Source: a virus
DNA: 36,609 nucleotides
IMG/VR virus record: IMGVR_UViG_3300033388_001888
Span: 1-36,609 of that record
Reading direction: 5' to 3' (one strand)
Made by a program: the position numbers and the translations under genes. This document shows, piece after piece, positions 28,802 to 35,166 of this stretch. The notes beneath the pieces are model-generated. The model had not been told where the DNA came from, ran no database searches, and saw only the letters and a program-made list of their open reading frames with translations. Numbering within the stretch: the first letter of the stretch is position 1; each line of letters begins with the position of its first letter.

Positions 28802-29567
28802 TGGTCGCCTCAATTCTATCCTTGGCTATTTGAAAATAATCCGCATCAAGTTCAATACCGATAAATTTACGGTTTAGGTTTTTTGCTGCTACTCCCGTCG
28901 TTCCGCTGCCCATTGTAAAATCTAAAACCGTTTCGCTTTCGTTGGTGTATGTTTTTATTAGGTACTCCATTAGTGCTACTGGTTTTTGTGTTGGGTGCAA
29001 TCCTCGCTCACGGTTAAATCTCTGTATGCTTCTGGGGCATCTTAATTTATCAACACTTAGTTTTTTACCCCCTTCCTGTGTGCCGTAAACAGAGTCTTTT
29101 CTTCCACTATCAATAGTAGTTGTAACTTTACCTTTCCGGCTGCCAATTCTTTCCTGTTTAATTTGGTTGTATGTTGTTTTGCCTTTACCAAATATTAAAA
29201 CGCTTTCGTGCTCCTTCATTGGCTGATACTTTACCGTTGCAAAATTACTACCGCTATCTTTTTCCCATATCCACTCATACTTGAACATTTTTAAATTACT
29301 CGTTACAAGCACACTGGTAAACGGCTGGCTTGCTGTCATTACAATTGCCCCATTGGGCTTAATAATGCGCTTTAACTGCTCCCACATTGGCTCTAACGGT
29401 ATAATTGAATCCCATTTGCACGCCGTAGTTCCATAAGGGGGGTCAGCTAATATCATATCGACTGAGCCATCGGGAATTTCTTTCATTCGTTCCAGGCAAT
29501 CACCTAACATTAAATTGATATCGCTCTTTACTTGCTCCGCTTCTCGCTGTTCTGAATAATGACCCAT
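28779..29567 (-). CDS. DNA methyltransferase, N6-adenine/N4-cytosine type (262 aa)
   Basis: DPPY at 42-45 (ILADPPYGTTACKWD) is the catalytic motif IV; the AdoMet motif DFTMGSGTTGVAA (216-228) comes after it, giving beta-class order. HPTQKPVALMEYLIKTYTNE is the usual motif before it. Target recognition would be in about 105-185. No cognate endonuclease is nearby, so it is a solo enzyme, likely protecting phage DNA from host restriction or marking it. AGGG site upstream. Confidence 0.92.
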   Translation of the reverse strand: MGHYSEQREAEQVKSDINLMLGDCLERMKEIPDGSVDMILADPPYGTTACKWDSIIPLEPMWEQLKRIIKPNGAIVMTASQPFTSVLVTSNLKMFKYEWIWEKDSGSNFATVKYQPMKEHESVLIFGKGKTTYNQIKQERIGSRKGKVTTTIDSGRKDSVYGTQEGGKKLSVDKLRCPRSIQRFNRERGLHPTQKPVALMEYLIKTYTNESETVLDFTMGSGTTGVAAKNLNRKFIGIELDADYFQIAKDRIEATNEEKTKI

Positions 29568-29576
29568 TTTAAAACC

Positions 29577-29750
29577 CTAAATTAGTGCGATAAATGACGA
29601 CACAAGAACGATAGCAGCCGTAACCCAATATGCCACAAGATGCTGTTTTATCTTGATTGATACAGGTTCACAGCGGCGACCTAGTGCCATGATAAACAAA
29701 GTAAGTATCACCACTAGGAGCGATGACACTTCAAAGGCCTCAACAATCAT
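29577..29750 (-). CDS. Two-helix membrane protein (57 aa)
   Basis: SSLLVVILTLFIMAL and VAYWVTAAIVLVSSFIALI are two membrane segments joined by a basic loop (GRRCEPVSIKIKQH). Starts three bases after the SSB-like stop and ends before the methyltransferase. Small two-pass proteins of this size can be holins, but the position outside the lysis cluster leaves this open. Confidence 0.6.
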   Translation of the reverse strand: MIVEAFEVSSLLVVILTLFIMALGRRCEPVSIKIKQHLVAYWVTAAIVLVSSFIALI

Positions 29751-29753
29751 TTA

Positions 29754-30086
29754 TTAGCGCTGTTGCGGTTGGTAGTTGTTGTTATTTTGGAATCCGCCTT
29801 GCTGGTTTTGCTGTTGCTGCGGCGCTTGCTGTTGGCCTTGGTTGTTATTCTGGCCTTGATTGTCATCATCAAAGATTGAAATCATCACCATATCGCGCAT
29901 TTCTGTACCCGCCTTAAATGCCATTACATTTTGCTTTGCTAATACACCAGCCAATGAAATACTAGGGTCTAATAGCATATAATCGCCATTGTTATTGTTA
30001 AGCATTACACCTAACCTGGCGTACTCGCCTTTAGTTTGCCCGTCTTTCTCATAAGTTCCGATTTTTGCTACAATACGTTTAGCCAT
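29754..30086 (-). CDS. SSB-like protein with Gln/Asn-rich tail (110 aa)
   Basis: The N-terminal 72 residues (KRIVAKIGTYEKDGQTKGEYARLGVMLNNNNGDYMLLDPSISLAGVL) look like a small OB-fold protein of the kind annotated as phage single-strand binding. An acidic joint (FDDDNQ) then leads to 35 residues almost entirely Gln/Asn/Gly/Pro. The standard acidic SSB tip is missing. Co-operon with ERF fits a recombination role. Leader has an AAAGAGAG site. Confidence 0.6.
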   Translation of the reverse strand: MAKRIVAKIGTYEKDGQTKGEYARLGVMLNNNNGDYMLLDPSISLAGVLAKQNVMAFKAGTEMRDMVMISIFDDDNQGQNNNQGQQQAPQQQQNQQGGFQNNNNYQPQQR

Positions 30087-30120
30087 TTTTATTTACTCTC
30101 TTTAGTTGTGTTTAATTTAT

Positions 30121-30375
30121 TTACTTAACTACTTTCACGATGAAGTTTCCACCGACGTTTTCAATCGAATATCTATACCGCCAGTTATTACACCAGGCTG
30201 AGAAATCCCCGTCCCACTTTCTATTTGCTGCCGTTAGCGAGTTACATGTATAACCGCTGGCGATTATTAAAGCTGGCATTAGTCTTGCGATTTCAGGCGT
30301 AACTGAAATATCGTCGTTAGCGGTAGCTGTGACGCTAGCGGCTAATAATACAAATGATAATAGTGTTTTTTTCAT
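30121..30375 (-). CDS. Small exported protein (84 aa)
   Basis: Sec signal peptide MKKTLLSFVLLAASVTATA then a mature 65-residue chain with two Cys (YTCNSL, AWCNNW) and aromatic residues. A disulfide in the periplasm is likely. AGAGAG site in a leader almost identical to that of the next gene. Function unknown. Confidence 0.72.
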   Translation of the reverse strand: MKKTLLSFVLLAASVTATANDDISVTPEIARLMPALIIASGYTCNSLTAANRKWDGDFSAWCNNWRYRYSIENVGGNFIVKVVK

Positions 30376-30412
30376 GTCGTTTACTCTCTTTAGTTAATGT
30401 TGTTTTGTGTGT

Positions 30413-30553
30413 TTAGCCTAGTATTTCACGCGTGATTCTACCCAGCTCCGCTTGCTCTTTGGCTTTTTGTTCTTTATTGATTTTATCGACGCGCTTAGCC
30501 CAAGAAGAACCTCCCTTACCGCCGTTTTTGCGTTTATTTTTTGACTTTGGCAT
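30413..30553 (-). CDS. Small basic protein (46 aa)
   Basis: Excellent AGGAGTGG site before ATG 30553. MPKSKNKRKNGGKGGSSWAKRVDKINKEQKAKEQAELG is highly basic, disordered at first, then helical. Likely nucleic-acid or ribosome associated. No family recognised. Confidence 0.65.
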   Translation of the reverse strand: MPKSKNKRKNGGKGGSSWAKRVDKINKEQKAKEQAELGRITREILG

Positions 30554-30581
30554 TTCCACTCCTGTTTTGTGTGTTTATTTG

Positions 30582-30833
30582 TTATGACTTTGCTTGACCA
30601 TATAATTTATGTTCATTTATCTTTTCAACTATTTCAGCAACTTTATTCAGACTGACAATAGCAATCGATAAATTACCCTTTTTAACATCATTCAGCATTG
30701 CCGCATTCGATACTGAAAAGTTACGCACCAAATGGTCAATTATACCCGCTCTGATATTTTCCTTGGTGCTTGTTAGCTCCATCAATAAATTAATCTTAGT
30801 GGTGGTCTCTTGGCCTTGTGATAAGTATTTCAT
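30582..30833 (-). CDS. PapB/FocB-like regulator (83 aa)
   Basis: MKYLSQGQETTTKINLLMELTSTKENIRAGIIDHLVRNFSVSNAAMLNDVKKGNLSIAIVSLNKVAEIVEKI matches the layout of PapB adhesin regulators: LLxL, DHLV-x-x-FSVSxA, then the N-V/D-V...G-x-x-S-x-x-L-x-x-L DNA-binding helix. A longer frame starts at 30947 but belongs to another gene's overlap. The real ATG (30833) is inside the stop of the membrane protein (TAATG). PapB proteins bind AT-rich repeats; here it may regulate phage or host genes. Confidence 0.7.
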   Translation of the reverse strand: MKYLSQGQETTTKINLLMELTSTKENIRAGIIDHLVRNFSVSNAAMLNDVKKGNLSIAIVSLNKVAEIVEKINEHKLYGQAKS

Positions 30834-30994
30834 TATTGAAACCACAACCACGTACCATGTGCAAATGCCACCGGAAAGAATATGGCACCCGCCATTAAGA
30901 ATCCCCAAGTACCAGCGATAAAGCATGTTGTAACGTGAGTTATCCACGCCGCAGCCAACCAGAACATAAGCCCAAAACCTAAAAGATAACCCAT
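30833..30994 (-). CDS. Small membrane protein overlapping PapB-like gene (53 aa)
   Basis: ATG 30994 with an AAGGGG site; two hydrophobic segments (YLLGFGLMFWLAAAWI and AGTWGFLMAGAIFFPVAFAHG) rich in Trp, Phe and Gly. Its TAA overlaps the PapB-like ATG. This shows that the longer frame covering the region in another phase is spurious. Role unknown. Confidence 0.68.
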   Translation of the reverse strand: MGYLLGFGLMFWLAAAWITHVTTCFIAGTWGFLMAGAIFFPVAFAHGTWLWFQ

Positions 30995-30997
30995 GAT

Positions 30998-31198
30998 TTA
31001 CCCCTTTTTACTACGTGTATATTTGAATGAATGTTTGCGGCACTTTTCTAACAGTCTCGACACTTTACATTTAAGCTTTATGGCTATCTCGTCCAGTGTG
31101 TAAACTTTGACTAACTCCCGTAATTCCAGCGTCGTCTCGTCTGTCCATTGTACTTTGTCTTTTGGCCGCTTGTTGTTGGGTGATGATATCTCCCTCAT
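30998..31198 (-). CDS. Small HTH-like protein (66 aa)
   Basis: AAGGGTG upstream. KVQWTDETTLELRELVKVYTLDEIAIKLKCKVSRLLEKCRKHSFK reads as three helices with a DEIA-x-x-L-x-x-K turn, like Myb/SANT or sigma-like HTH domains. Basic C-terminus. Probable DNA-binding regulator in the early leftward operon. Confidence 0.65.
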   Translation of the reverse strand: MREISSPNNKRPKDKVQWTDETTLELRELVKVYTLDEIAIKLKCKVSRLLEKCRKHSFKYTRSKKG

Positions 31199-31207
31199 GT
31201 ATCACCC

Positions 31208-31915
31208 TTAATAATTAATAGTCAGGTTTGGCAGTTCTTTAATCGTCGCAAGGTGTATGACTGTTTTCGCATCCGTTGAACTTAGGCCGAATTGTACCAG
31301 CACTTTGTATATGCCTGTTTTAACTTCTTGGATATGCTCTTTGTTTGCTAGTCGTGCGTTTTCAGCGTTGATACGGTCGCGTTCTTCGGCATCAGAGATA
31401 GCTTTTTGCATCTCAACAGCTCTTGCTGCCGCCTGTTCTTCACGTAATTTAATCGCCGCCTCTTGTTCTGCTGCTGCTTTTTCCTTGTCAGCCTTGCGTT
31501 TGTCGATCTCTAAGTCCCATACCTGGTTCATTATTATGGCGTGATCATGTTCTGCCAGTAATTTTTCAGTATCAAGTATTAATTGTTTACGGGCCTTTTC
31601 TGTATCGAGTATTACTTTTCGCTCTAATGTGTATATGTCAATTAAAGCTTGAAACGGTTCGTTAGCTCCGTCTAATCTCTCGTGAATAGCTGCCGCCTGT
31701 TTTTCAACCTCGATTTTATAAGCTTTTGCCGCATCAACTCTTACACGTTCAACCTTCTTTTTAATCGTGCCAATTAGCGCCGCTTTATCTTTGACGTATT
31801 TACGTTCTGGCGCGTTATTCATATCAACGTATAAACCAGTGTACTTTTTGCCTTCTTCTTCTAGCTCATTTAATACACTCTCGATAACTACACTTTCAAA
31901 AACTGCTAATTCCAT
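31208..31915 (-). CDS. DUF1351-like coiled-coil recombination accessory (235 aa)
   Basis: Starts inside the ERF stop (TAATG). Long helical protein: VMxNAPERKYVKDKAALIGTIKKKVE-like start, then continuous coiled coil (AEQEAAIKLREEQAAARAVEMQKAISDAEERDRI) and a small globular end. Its layout resembles DUF1351, a family often found beside phage recombinases. Likely assists the annealing protein or links it to an exonuclease; no exonuclease was seen. Confidence 0.75.
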   Translation of the reverse strand: MELAVFESVVIESVLNELEEEGKKYTGLYVDMNNAPERKYVKDKAALIGTIKKKVERVRVDAAKAYKIEVEKQAAAIHERLDGANEPFQALIDIYTLERKVILDTEKARKQLILDTEKLLAEHDHAIIMNQVWDLEIDKRKADKEKAAAEQEAAIKLREEQAAARAVEMQKAISDAEERDRINAENARLANKEHIQEVKTGIYKVLVQFGLSSTDAKTVIHLATIKELPNLTINY

Positions 31916-32433
31916 TACAGTAATCCTTTTATATATGCTCTATATTTTTCGTCGTTGATATCTTCTAGCGTCGATTGATTGCCTTTTATAGCGTCTACCC
32001 AATCCATATCTTGACTAGTTGGTGCCTTGATAGTGGTGGTTTGCTTTTTGTTATCCATCGAATCAGCGTCTTTATTGTCGTCGATTAAAAACATACCATT
32101 AAGAGCGTATTTTCTAGCGTAAGAAGAACAAGCTCCTGTAATTTGACTCTCATCCATGCCCTTTTTAGTTAGTGCCTCACGCGCCAAAGCCGTGTTGGTA
32201 ATGCTATTTTCGCCATCAGTTAAAGTAACGGTAGCTTTCACATAAACCCTATCAGCAATAACTGTAATGTCATCGGAGATAGTTACCACTAAACCGTCAA
32301 GCACAAGCTTTAAACCTTCGAGAATATCCTCACAGCTACGATAATTGTACTTGCCAAAGTTGTTTCGTTGACTCTTTGGCGCAACTAGGTTTTTTTGTAT
32401 CTTGGCTAGTCGCTCAATTAGATTCTTACTCAT
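31915..32433 (-). CDS. erf: ERF-family single-strand annealing protein (172 aa)
   Basis: NNFGKYNYRSCEDILEGLKLVL (about 24-45) and KGMDESQITGACSSYARKYALNGMFLIDDNKDAD (91-124) are the ERF signature blocks. ERF proteins form rings on ssDNA and anneal strands, helping circularise and recombine phage DNA. GAGGA site; start overlaps the upstream stop (TAATG), and its stop overlaps the DUF1351-like gene. Confidence 0.9.
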   Translation of the reverse strand: MSKNLIERLAKIQKNLVAPKSQRNNFGKYNYRSCEDILEGLKLVLDGLVVTISDDITVIADRVYVKATVTLTDGENSITNTALAREALTKKGMDESQITGACSSYARKYALNGMFLIDDNKDADSMDNKKQTTTIKAPTSQDMDWVDAIKGNQSTLEDINDEKYRAYIKGLL

Positions 32434-32780
32434 TAGAATAATTCCTCGCTCTTGGCTAGTTGATGTATAAAAGCCTCTGCCTGATGTAACGGGCTAGTTA
32501 ACTCGTCACCCTTAAATACATTATCAACACCCTTAACCGTAACCGTCACGCCGTCTTTGTCGCGTGAGTCTTTCAAATACTTCTCAATATCAGGCACTAC
32601 AATGTGATTTAAAACTTCATCAACTCCAATTTTGGCGATAATTGAACATATCAACTCAAACGCTGGCACATCCTCTAAAAGCACTTTTAATGACGGTTCG
32701 CCCTGCGGGGTAATGTAACTACAAATATCCGTTACACCTCTACACTCTATTTTTATCACTGGGATTATTTCTGTTGTCAT
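32433..32780 (-). CDS. First gene of leftward operon, unknown (115 aa)
   Basis: Soluble mixed alpha/beta protein, IECRGVTDICSYITPQGEPSLKVLLEDVPAFELICSII and a helical C-terminus ending LAKSEELF. It is the first translated gene after the structured 110-base leader and is coupled to ERF. No family recognised; an early regulator or recombination helper is possible. Confidence 0.7.
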   Translation of the reverse strand: MTTEIIPVIKIECRGVTDICSYITPQGEPSLKVLLEDVPAFELICSIIAKIGVDEVLNHIVVPDIEKYLKDSRDKDGVTVTVKGVDNVFKGDELTSPLHQAEAFIHQLAKSEELF

Positions 32781-32812
32781 GTTATTACCTATTTATTTGG
32801 ACGTTAATTTAT

Positions 32813-32876
32813 CCAGTTACTAACGGCGCGCCGTTATTGGTCATTGCTATTTATTAATCGCTGTTAGGGTAACTGG
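32813..32876 (-). promoter_or_regulatory. Structured leader of ERF operon with nested hairpins
   Basis: CCAGTTAC (32813-32820) pairs with GTAACTGG (32869-32876). Directly inside the first arm is TAACGGCGCGCCGTTA (32821-32836), a perfect 16-bp palindrome. In the leftward RNA these would form a closing stem with an adjacent strong hairpin 45 bases before the first gene. No U-tract follows, so it is not a simple terminator. Confidence 0.6.
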
Positions 32877-32896
32877 TAAACGCTAGCGATGGGTTA

Positions 32897-32925
32897 ACAA
32901 TAGCAAAGGTGATTACCTCTGTAAA
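32897..32925 (-). promoter_or_regulatory. Leftward early promoter
   Basis: Minus strand TTTACA (32920-32925), 17-base spacer, TATTGT (32897-32902). The spacer holds a palindrome, AGGT-GATT-ACCT (32907-32918). Would transcribe the ERF operon with a leader of about 110 bases. Confidence 0.6.
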
Positions 32926-32937
32926 GTATTTCTTTAC
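32921..32937. promoter_or_regulatory. Operator palindrome over both -35 boxes
   Basis: GTAAAG-5-CTTTAC, a perfect 6-bp inverted repeat. The left arm lies in the leftward -35 and the right arm in the rightward -35. It is the natural site for the Xre protein encoded from 32993, allowing one protein to control both directions. Confidence 0.6.
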
Positions 32938-32962
32938 TTTATTTTAAAGTTTACTGTATAAT
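32933..32962 (+). promoter_or_regulatory. Rightward promoter of the Xre regulator
   Basis: TTTACT (32933-32938), 18-base spacer and a perfect TATAAT (32957-32962). The start would be about 24 bases before the Xre ATG. The overlapping palindrome suggests self-repression. Confidence 0.65.
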
Positions 32963-32992
32963 AAAATCAATCAAACACAACAAGGTTATAAA

Positions 32993-33217
32993 ATGAAACT
33001 ATTAGCAGATATGGACACGGGTAAATCACTTAGGTTATTAATGACTAAAAAGGAAATAGGCGCAGATGAGTTGGCAGACGATTTAGGCGTATCAAAACAA
33101 ACAATATCCACACTACGTAGAAACAAGTTTATTAGCGGTAGAAATATAGCTCTATTGGCTCGTTACTTTGATATGAAAGCGTCTGAGTTTATTCGCATGG
33201 GAGAGGGTGAAAATTAA
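32993..33217 (+). CDS. Xre/Cro-type regulator (74 aa)
   Basis: HTH-Xre domain: LRLLMTKKEIGADELADDLGVSKQTISTLRRNKFISGRNIALLARYFDMKASEFIRMG covers nearly the whole chain. The recognition helix SKQTISTLRRNK and the five-helix layout fit Cro or small repressors. Single rightward gene divergent from the ERF operon; AAGG site. No dimerisation or cleavage domain, so it is not a CI-like repressor. Probably represses the two divergent promoters. Confidence 0.88.
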   Translation: MKLLADMDTGKSLRLLMTKKEIGADELADDLGVSKQTISTLRRNKFISGRNIALLARYFDMKASEFIRMGEGEN

Positions 33218-33240
33218 CTAATACACCAGGTAAAAAAAAT

Positions 33241-33266
33241 GCCAGCAATTAAGCTGGCTTTTTTAT
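33241..33266. terminator. Bidirectional terminator after Xre gene
   Basis: GCCAGC/GCTGGC stem, 6-base AATTAA loop, T6 on the plus side and an A-run before it that gives a T-run on the minus strand. It ends the Xre transcript and the converging leftward dpdA-like operon. Confidence 0.88.
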
Positions 33267-33275
33267 GTGTGCTAT

Positions 33276-33464
33276 TTAATCTTTAGCGTCCAACCTATCG
33301 AACTCACGATGAAGCGCCACGTCAAGATCACTCATATTCAATAACTCCTGTGGCATTTCAACCCATAGATCATCACCTGGGATTTGATACTGTATAGCTT
33401 TCGTTTCTTTGTTTCGCCTGTAGTTCAAACCCCTGCATTCAACTATTTGACTCACCAATTCCAT
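33276..33464 (-). CDS. Hypothetical protein (62 aa)
   Basis: ATG 33464 with GAGGG upstream (an adjacent GTG extends the frame by one codon). MELVSQIVECRGLNYRRNKETKAIQYQIPGDDLWVEMPQELLNMSDLDVALHREFDRLD. No family known. Last gene of the leftward dpdA-like operon. Confidence 0.6.
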   Translation of the reverse strand: MELVSQIVECRGLNYRRNKETKAIQYQIPGDDLWVEMPQELLNMSDLDVALHREFDRLDAKD

Positions 33465-33475
33465 CACTTACCCTC

Positions 33476-33694
33476 TTATGTTGTGCTACTTATTGAGTGC
33501 TTGCTTTCAAACTCGGCTATTTTATTTGATAGCTTCATTAACTCAAAACAGGTTTGATAATCGTGATAATCCGGATCATCTAAATCCTGTGAAGTTATCG
33601 CGGCCTTTAGCTCTTTGTTCTTTTCGTCAATGTAAGATTCTAATTCAGTAGCTACACTAACCAAGAATTCAGCAACACCTTTTAATTCACTCAT
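33476..33694 (-). CDS. Hypothetical helical protein (72 aa)
   Basis: ATG 33694 is favoured: AAGGG lies at good distance, and it follows the zinc-ribbon stop by one base; an in-frame GTG at 33703 is less likely. SELKGVAEFLVSVATELESYIDEKNKELKAAI and so on forms two or three amphipathic helices, acidic. Unrecognised. Confidence 0.62.
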   Translation of the reverse strand: MSELKGVAEFLVSVATELESYIDEKNKELKAAITSQDLDDPDYHDYQTCFELMKLSNKIAEFESKHSISSTT

Positions 33695-33695
33695 A

Positions 33696-33809
33696 CTATC
33701 CACCCTTATTATCTAAACATTCATCACAAAAATAACCTTCGTCTCGGTCGTTATGTTCTTCCGGCTCGAATTCTTTTTCGCAGCTAAAGCATTCCTTTGA
33801 ATCTTCCAT
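33696..33809 (-). CDS. Tiny zinc-ribbon protein (37 aa)
   Basis: MEDSKECFSCEKEFEPEEHNDRDEGYFCDECLDNKGG has two CxxC pairs (7-10 and 28-31), a minimal zinc ribbon. Weak GGTGACAA site; its end carries the ribosome site of the next gene. Directly downstream of the TGT-like gene, so may work with it. Confidence 0.55.
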   Translation of the reverse strand: MEDSKECFSCEKEFEPEEHNDRDEGYFCDECLDNKGG

Positions 33810-33822
33810 TGTTGTCACCCTT

Positions 33823-34596
33823 TTAGTTATTAAACATTTCTTGTTGAGCTTCTGTGCCCTTTACTTTCTCAACTTCTTTGTTTTCATCAATCCAAATCGG
33901 CGCACAATTGTGCTGCTCAATGCGAGCTGCGATTATTTCAGCTCGCTGCGACCTTGTTGGCGGTTTATATATTCCATACCTGTCAATACTGCCACTATTT
34001 ACCGCTGCGTTCGTACTGTCGGCACTTGATAGCGGTAGCCTTGTAAATACTTTCGGGTTAAGCATACGTAGGCCGTGGAATTTGCAGCGCGGTCTACCAT
34101 TACTATCACAAGCAACACTCATTGCCTCAGTCATACGAACCCACCATGATTTTGTATTTGGTGTACCCCATTCGCCAGAGCTGCCAAACGCCACCCATTC
34201 AAAATTACTCACTAGGTAATCAAGATACTCAAGCGATTCGTGTAGATGCCAAACTGGAACGCCCTTTGCTCTATAGCCTCGTTTTACCCACTTGTGAACT
34301 AAGTCCAAATTATCCTGCTCGTTACCGTCGATTTTATCGGGTATCAAGCACCACTCAAAATTTGGGTGAGCTGCGTACTCGTTTACCCAATTCGCATAGT
34401 CCTCGAAATTAATCTCACCCTTTCCGGCTTTCCAGTGACTAAAAGCACCGTTATCTAAAACAAAGCTTTGGCAGTATTCAGCAACAATAGCTATATCGTC
34501 CTGGCGGTAAAAACTCACTAGGGCATGGCGACCAAGTAAAAATCTCGGTCTATCTGCTGCGGTTCCGCCCAATGGTGTGCCGTGATAGTGAATCAT
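33823..34596 (-). CDS. TGT/DpdA-like enzyme, putative 7-deazaguanine transferase (257 aa)
   Basis: TIM-barrel-like protein resembling tRNA-guanine transglycosylases and phage DpdA. Key blocks: FVLDNGAFSHWK (Asp48; compare DSGGFQ of TGT), CLIPDKIDGNE, VPVWHLHESLE, VAFGSSGEWGTP (138-141; compare the TGT GGLAVGE loop), GRPRCKFHGLRML (168-179) and PLSSADSTNAA with Asp193 as candidate nucleophile. DpdA enzymes swap guanine in DNA for preQ0-type bases, protecting phage DNA from restriction. No preQ0 synthesis genes are visible, so the host would have to supply the base. tRNA or another substrate remains possible. The C-terminal zinc site of TGT is absent. Confidence 0.75.
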   Translation of the reverse strand: MIHYHGTPLGGTAADRPRFLLGRHALVSFYRQDDIAIVAEYCQSFVLDNGAFSHWKAGKGEINFEDYANWVNEYAAHPNFEWCLIPDKIDGNEQDNLDLVHKWVKRGYRAKGVPVWHLHESLEYLDYLVSNFEWVAFGSSGEWGTPNTKSWWVRMTEAMSVACDSNGRPRCKFHGLRMLNPKVFTRLPLSSADSTNAAVNSGSIDRYGIYKPPTRSQRAEIIAARIEQHNCAPIWIDENKEVEKVKGTEAQQEMFNN

Positions 34597-34623
34597 TGTT
34601 GTTACTCTCTTAGTTATTTAAAA

Positions 34624-34797
34624 TTAGCTGTACTTTATTTGATTTAATAAGGTGTTTGCGAACCTGTGGTATTCCTGCGTATCTGGCATGCTCCCGTCAA
34701 ATTCAGAATCATCAATAATGTTCTGCTCTAAAAAGTCAGTTAGCATTTGTATTTCTTTCTCGCTCAATTTAATTGCCATGGTTCTTTCTATTTCCAT
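34624..34797 (-). CDS. Hypothetical protein (57 aa)
   Basis: First gene of the leftward dpdA-like operon. Two in-frame ATGs, 34797 and 34779, are possible; neither has a strong ribosome site. MAIKLSEKEIQMLTDFLEQNIIDDSEFDGSMPDTQEYHRFANTLLNQI is helical and acidic. No family recognised. Confidence 0.55.
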   Translation of the reverse strand: MEIERTMAIKLSEKEIQMLTDFLEQNIIDDSEFDGSMPDTQEYHRFANTLLNQIKYS

Positions 34798-34944
34798 TAT
34801 TTGTTTGCCCGTTTAGTTATTGATGAAACAAATGCTAGCAAAAGAGTGGATGTAAAACAATATAATATTTATATATATTTTATGTTGCGTTATATAAGTT
34901 ATGTATATAGAATTAGAGGCAGTTAAATAACTTTAGGAATAATT
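34798..34944. promoter_or_regulatory. Divergent AT-rich intergenic region
   Basis: 147 bases between the leftward dpdA-like operon and the rightward replication operon. Very AT-rich with several -10-like hexamers on both strands (TATAAT at about 34860-34865 rightward). It probably contains divergent early promoters, but exact boxes cannot be chosen by eye. The AT-rich block could also serve as a DNA-unwinding or RHH-binding element. Confidence 0.45.
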
Positions 34945-35112
34945 ATGGAAAAGGCAAAGAAGAAACCACTACTAGTTAGCTTTATAGAGTTGGAACATGA
35001 TTTTATTAGTTTGGCAGCGCGTTCAAAGGGTATTAGCAAAACATCATATATCAGATGGCTTGTTGTTAAGCAGTTGGTAAAGGAAGGTTACGATATAAAG
35101 GCACTGGCATAA
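34945..35112 (+). CDS. Ribbon-helix-helix protein (55 aa)
   Basis: AGGA site before ATG 34945. PLLVSFIELEHDFISLAARSKGISKTSYIRWLVVKQLVKEG matches the Arc/CopG layout: one beta strand with alternating residues, helix A, G-I-S turn and helix B. RHH dimers bind operators in the DNA major groove. First gene of the rightward operon, next to an AT-rich divergent region it may regulate. Confidence 0.75.
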   Translation: MEKAKKKPLLVSFIELEHDFISLAARSKGISKTSYIRWLVVKQLVKEGYDIKALA

Positions 35113-35136
35113 AAAAAGGCCGCCCGTCAGCGACCT
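35111..35136 (-). terminator. Possible minus-strand terminator hairpin
   Basis: Stem AGGCCGC/GCGACCT with one mismatch and a CCGTCA loop. The A7 run before it is a T7 run on the minus strand. No leftward gene lies upstream, so it might block antisense transcription; on the plus strand it lacks a U-tract. Confidence 0.35.
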
Positions 35137-35166
35137 AATTAACAACCCTATTTAGGAAATCATAAC

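Larger units (their letters stand above)
32781..32992. promoter_or_regulatory. Divergent control region (212 bases)
   Basis: Contains a leftward promoter, a rightward promoter, an operator palindrome over both -35 boxes, and a structured leader with a perfect 16-bp palindrome. It separates the Xre regulator (rightward) from the ERF operon (leftward). Details are in the separate entries. An origin function cannot be excluded. Confidence 0.7.

Noticed and set aside
30834-30947. N-terminal extension of the PapB-like frame (39 extra codons)
   Set aside because: The same bases encode the 53-aa membrane protein with a strong AAGGGG site, and the TAATG junction sets the PapB-like start at 30833.
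32821-32836. Protelomerase-type telomere site (16-bp palindrome)
   Set aside because: Linear-plasmid phage telomere sites are longer palindromes near a protelomerase gene; no such gene is present and the contig closes as a circle.
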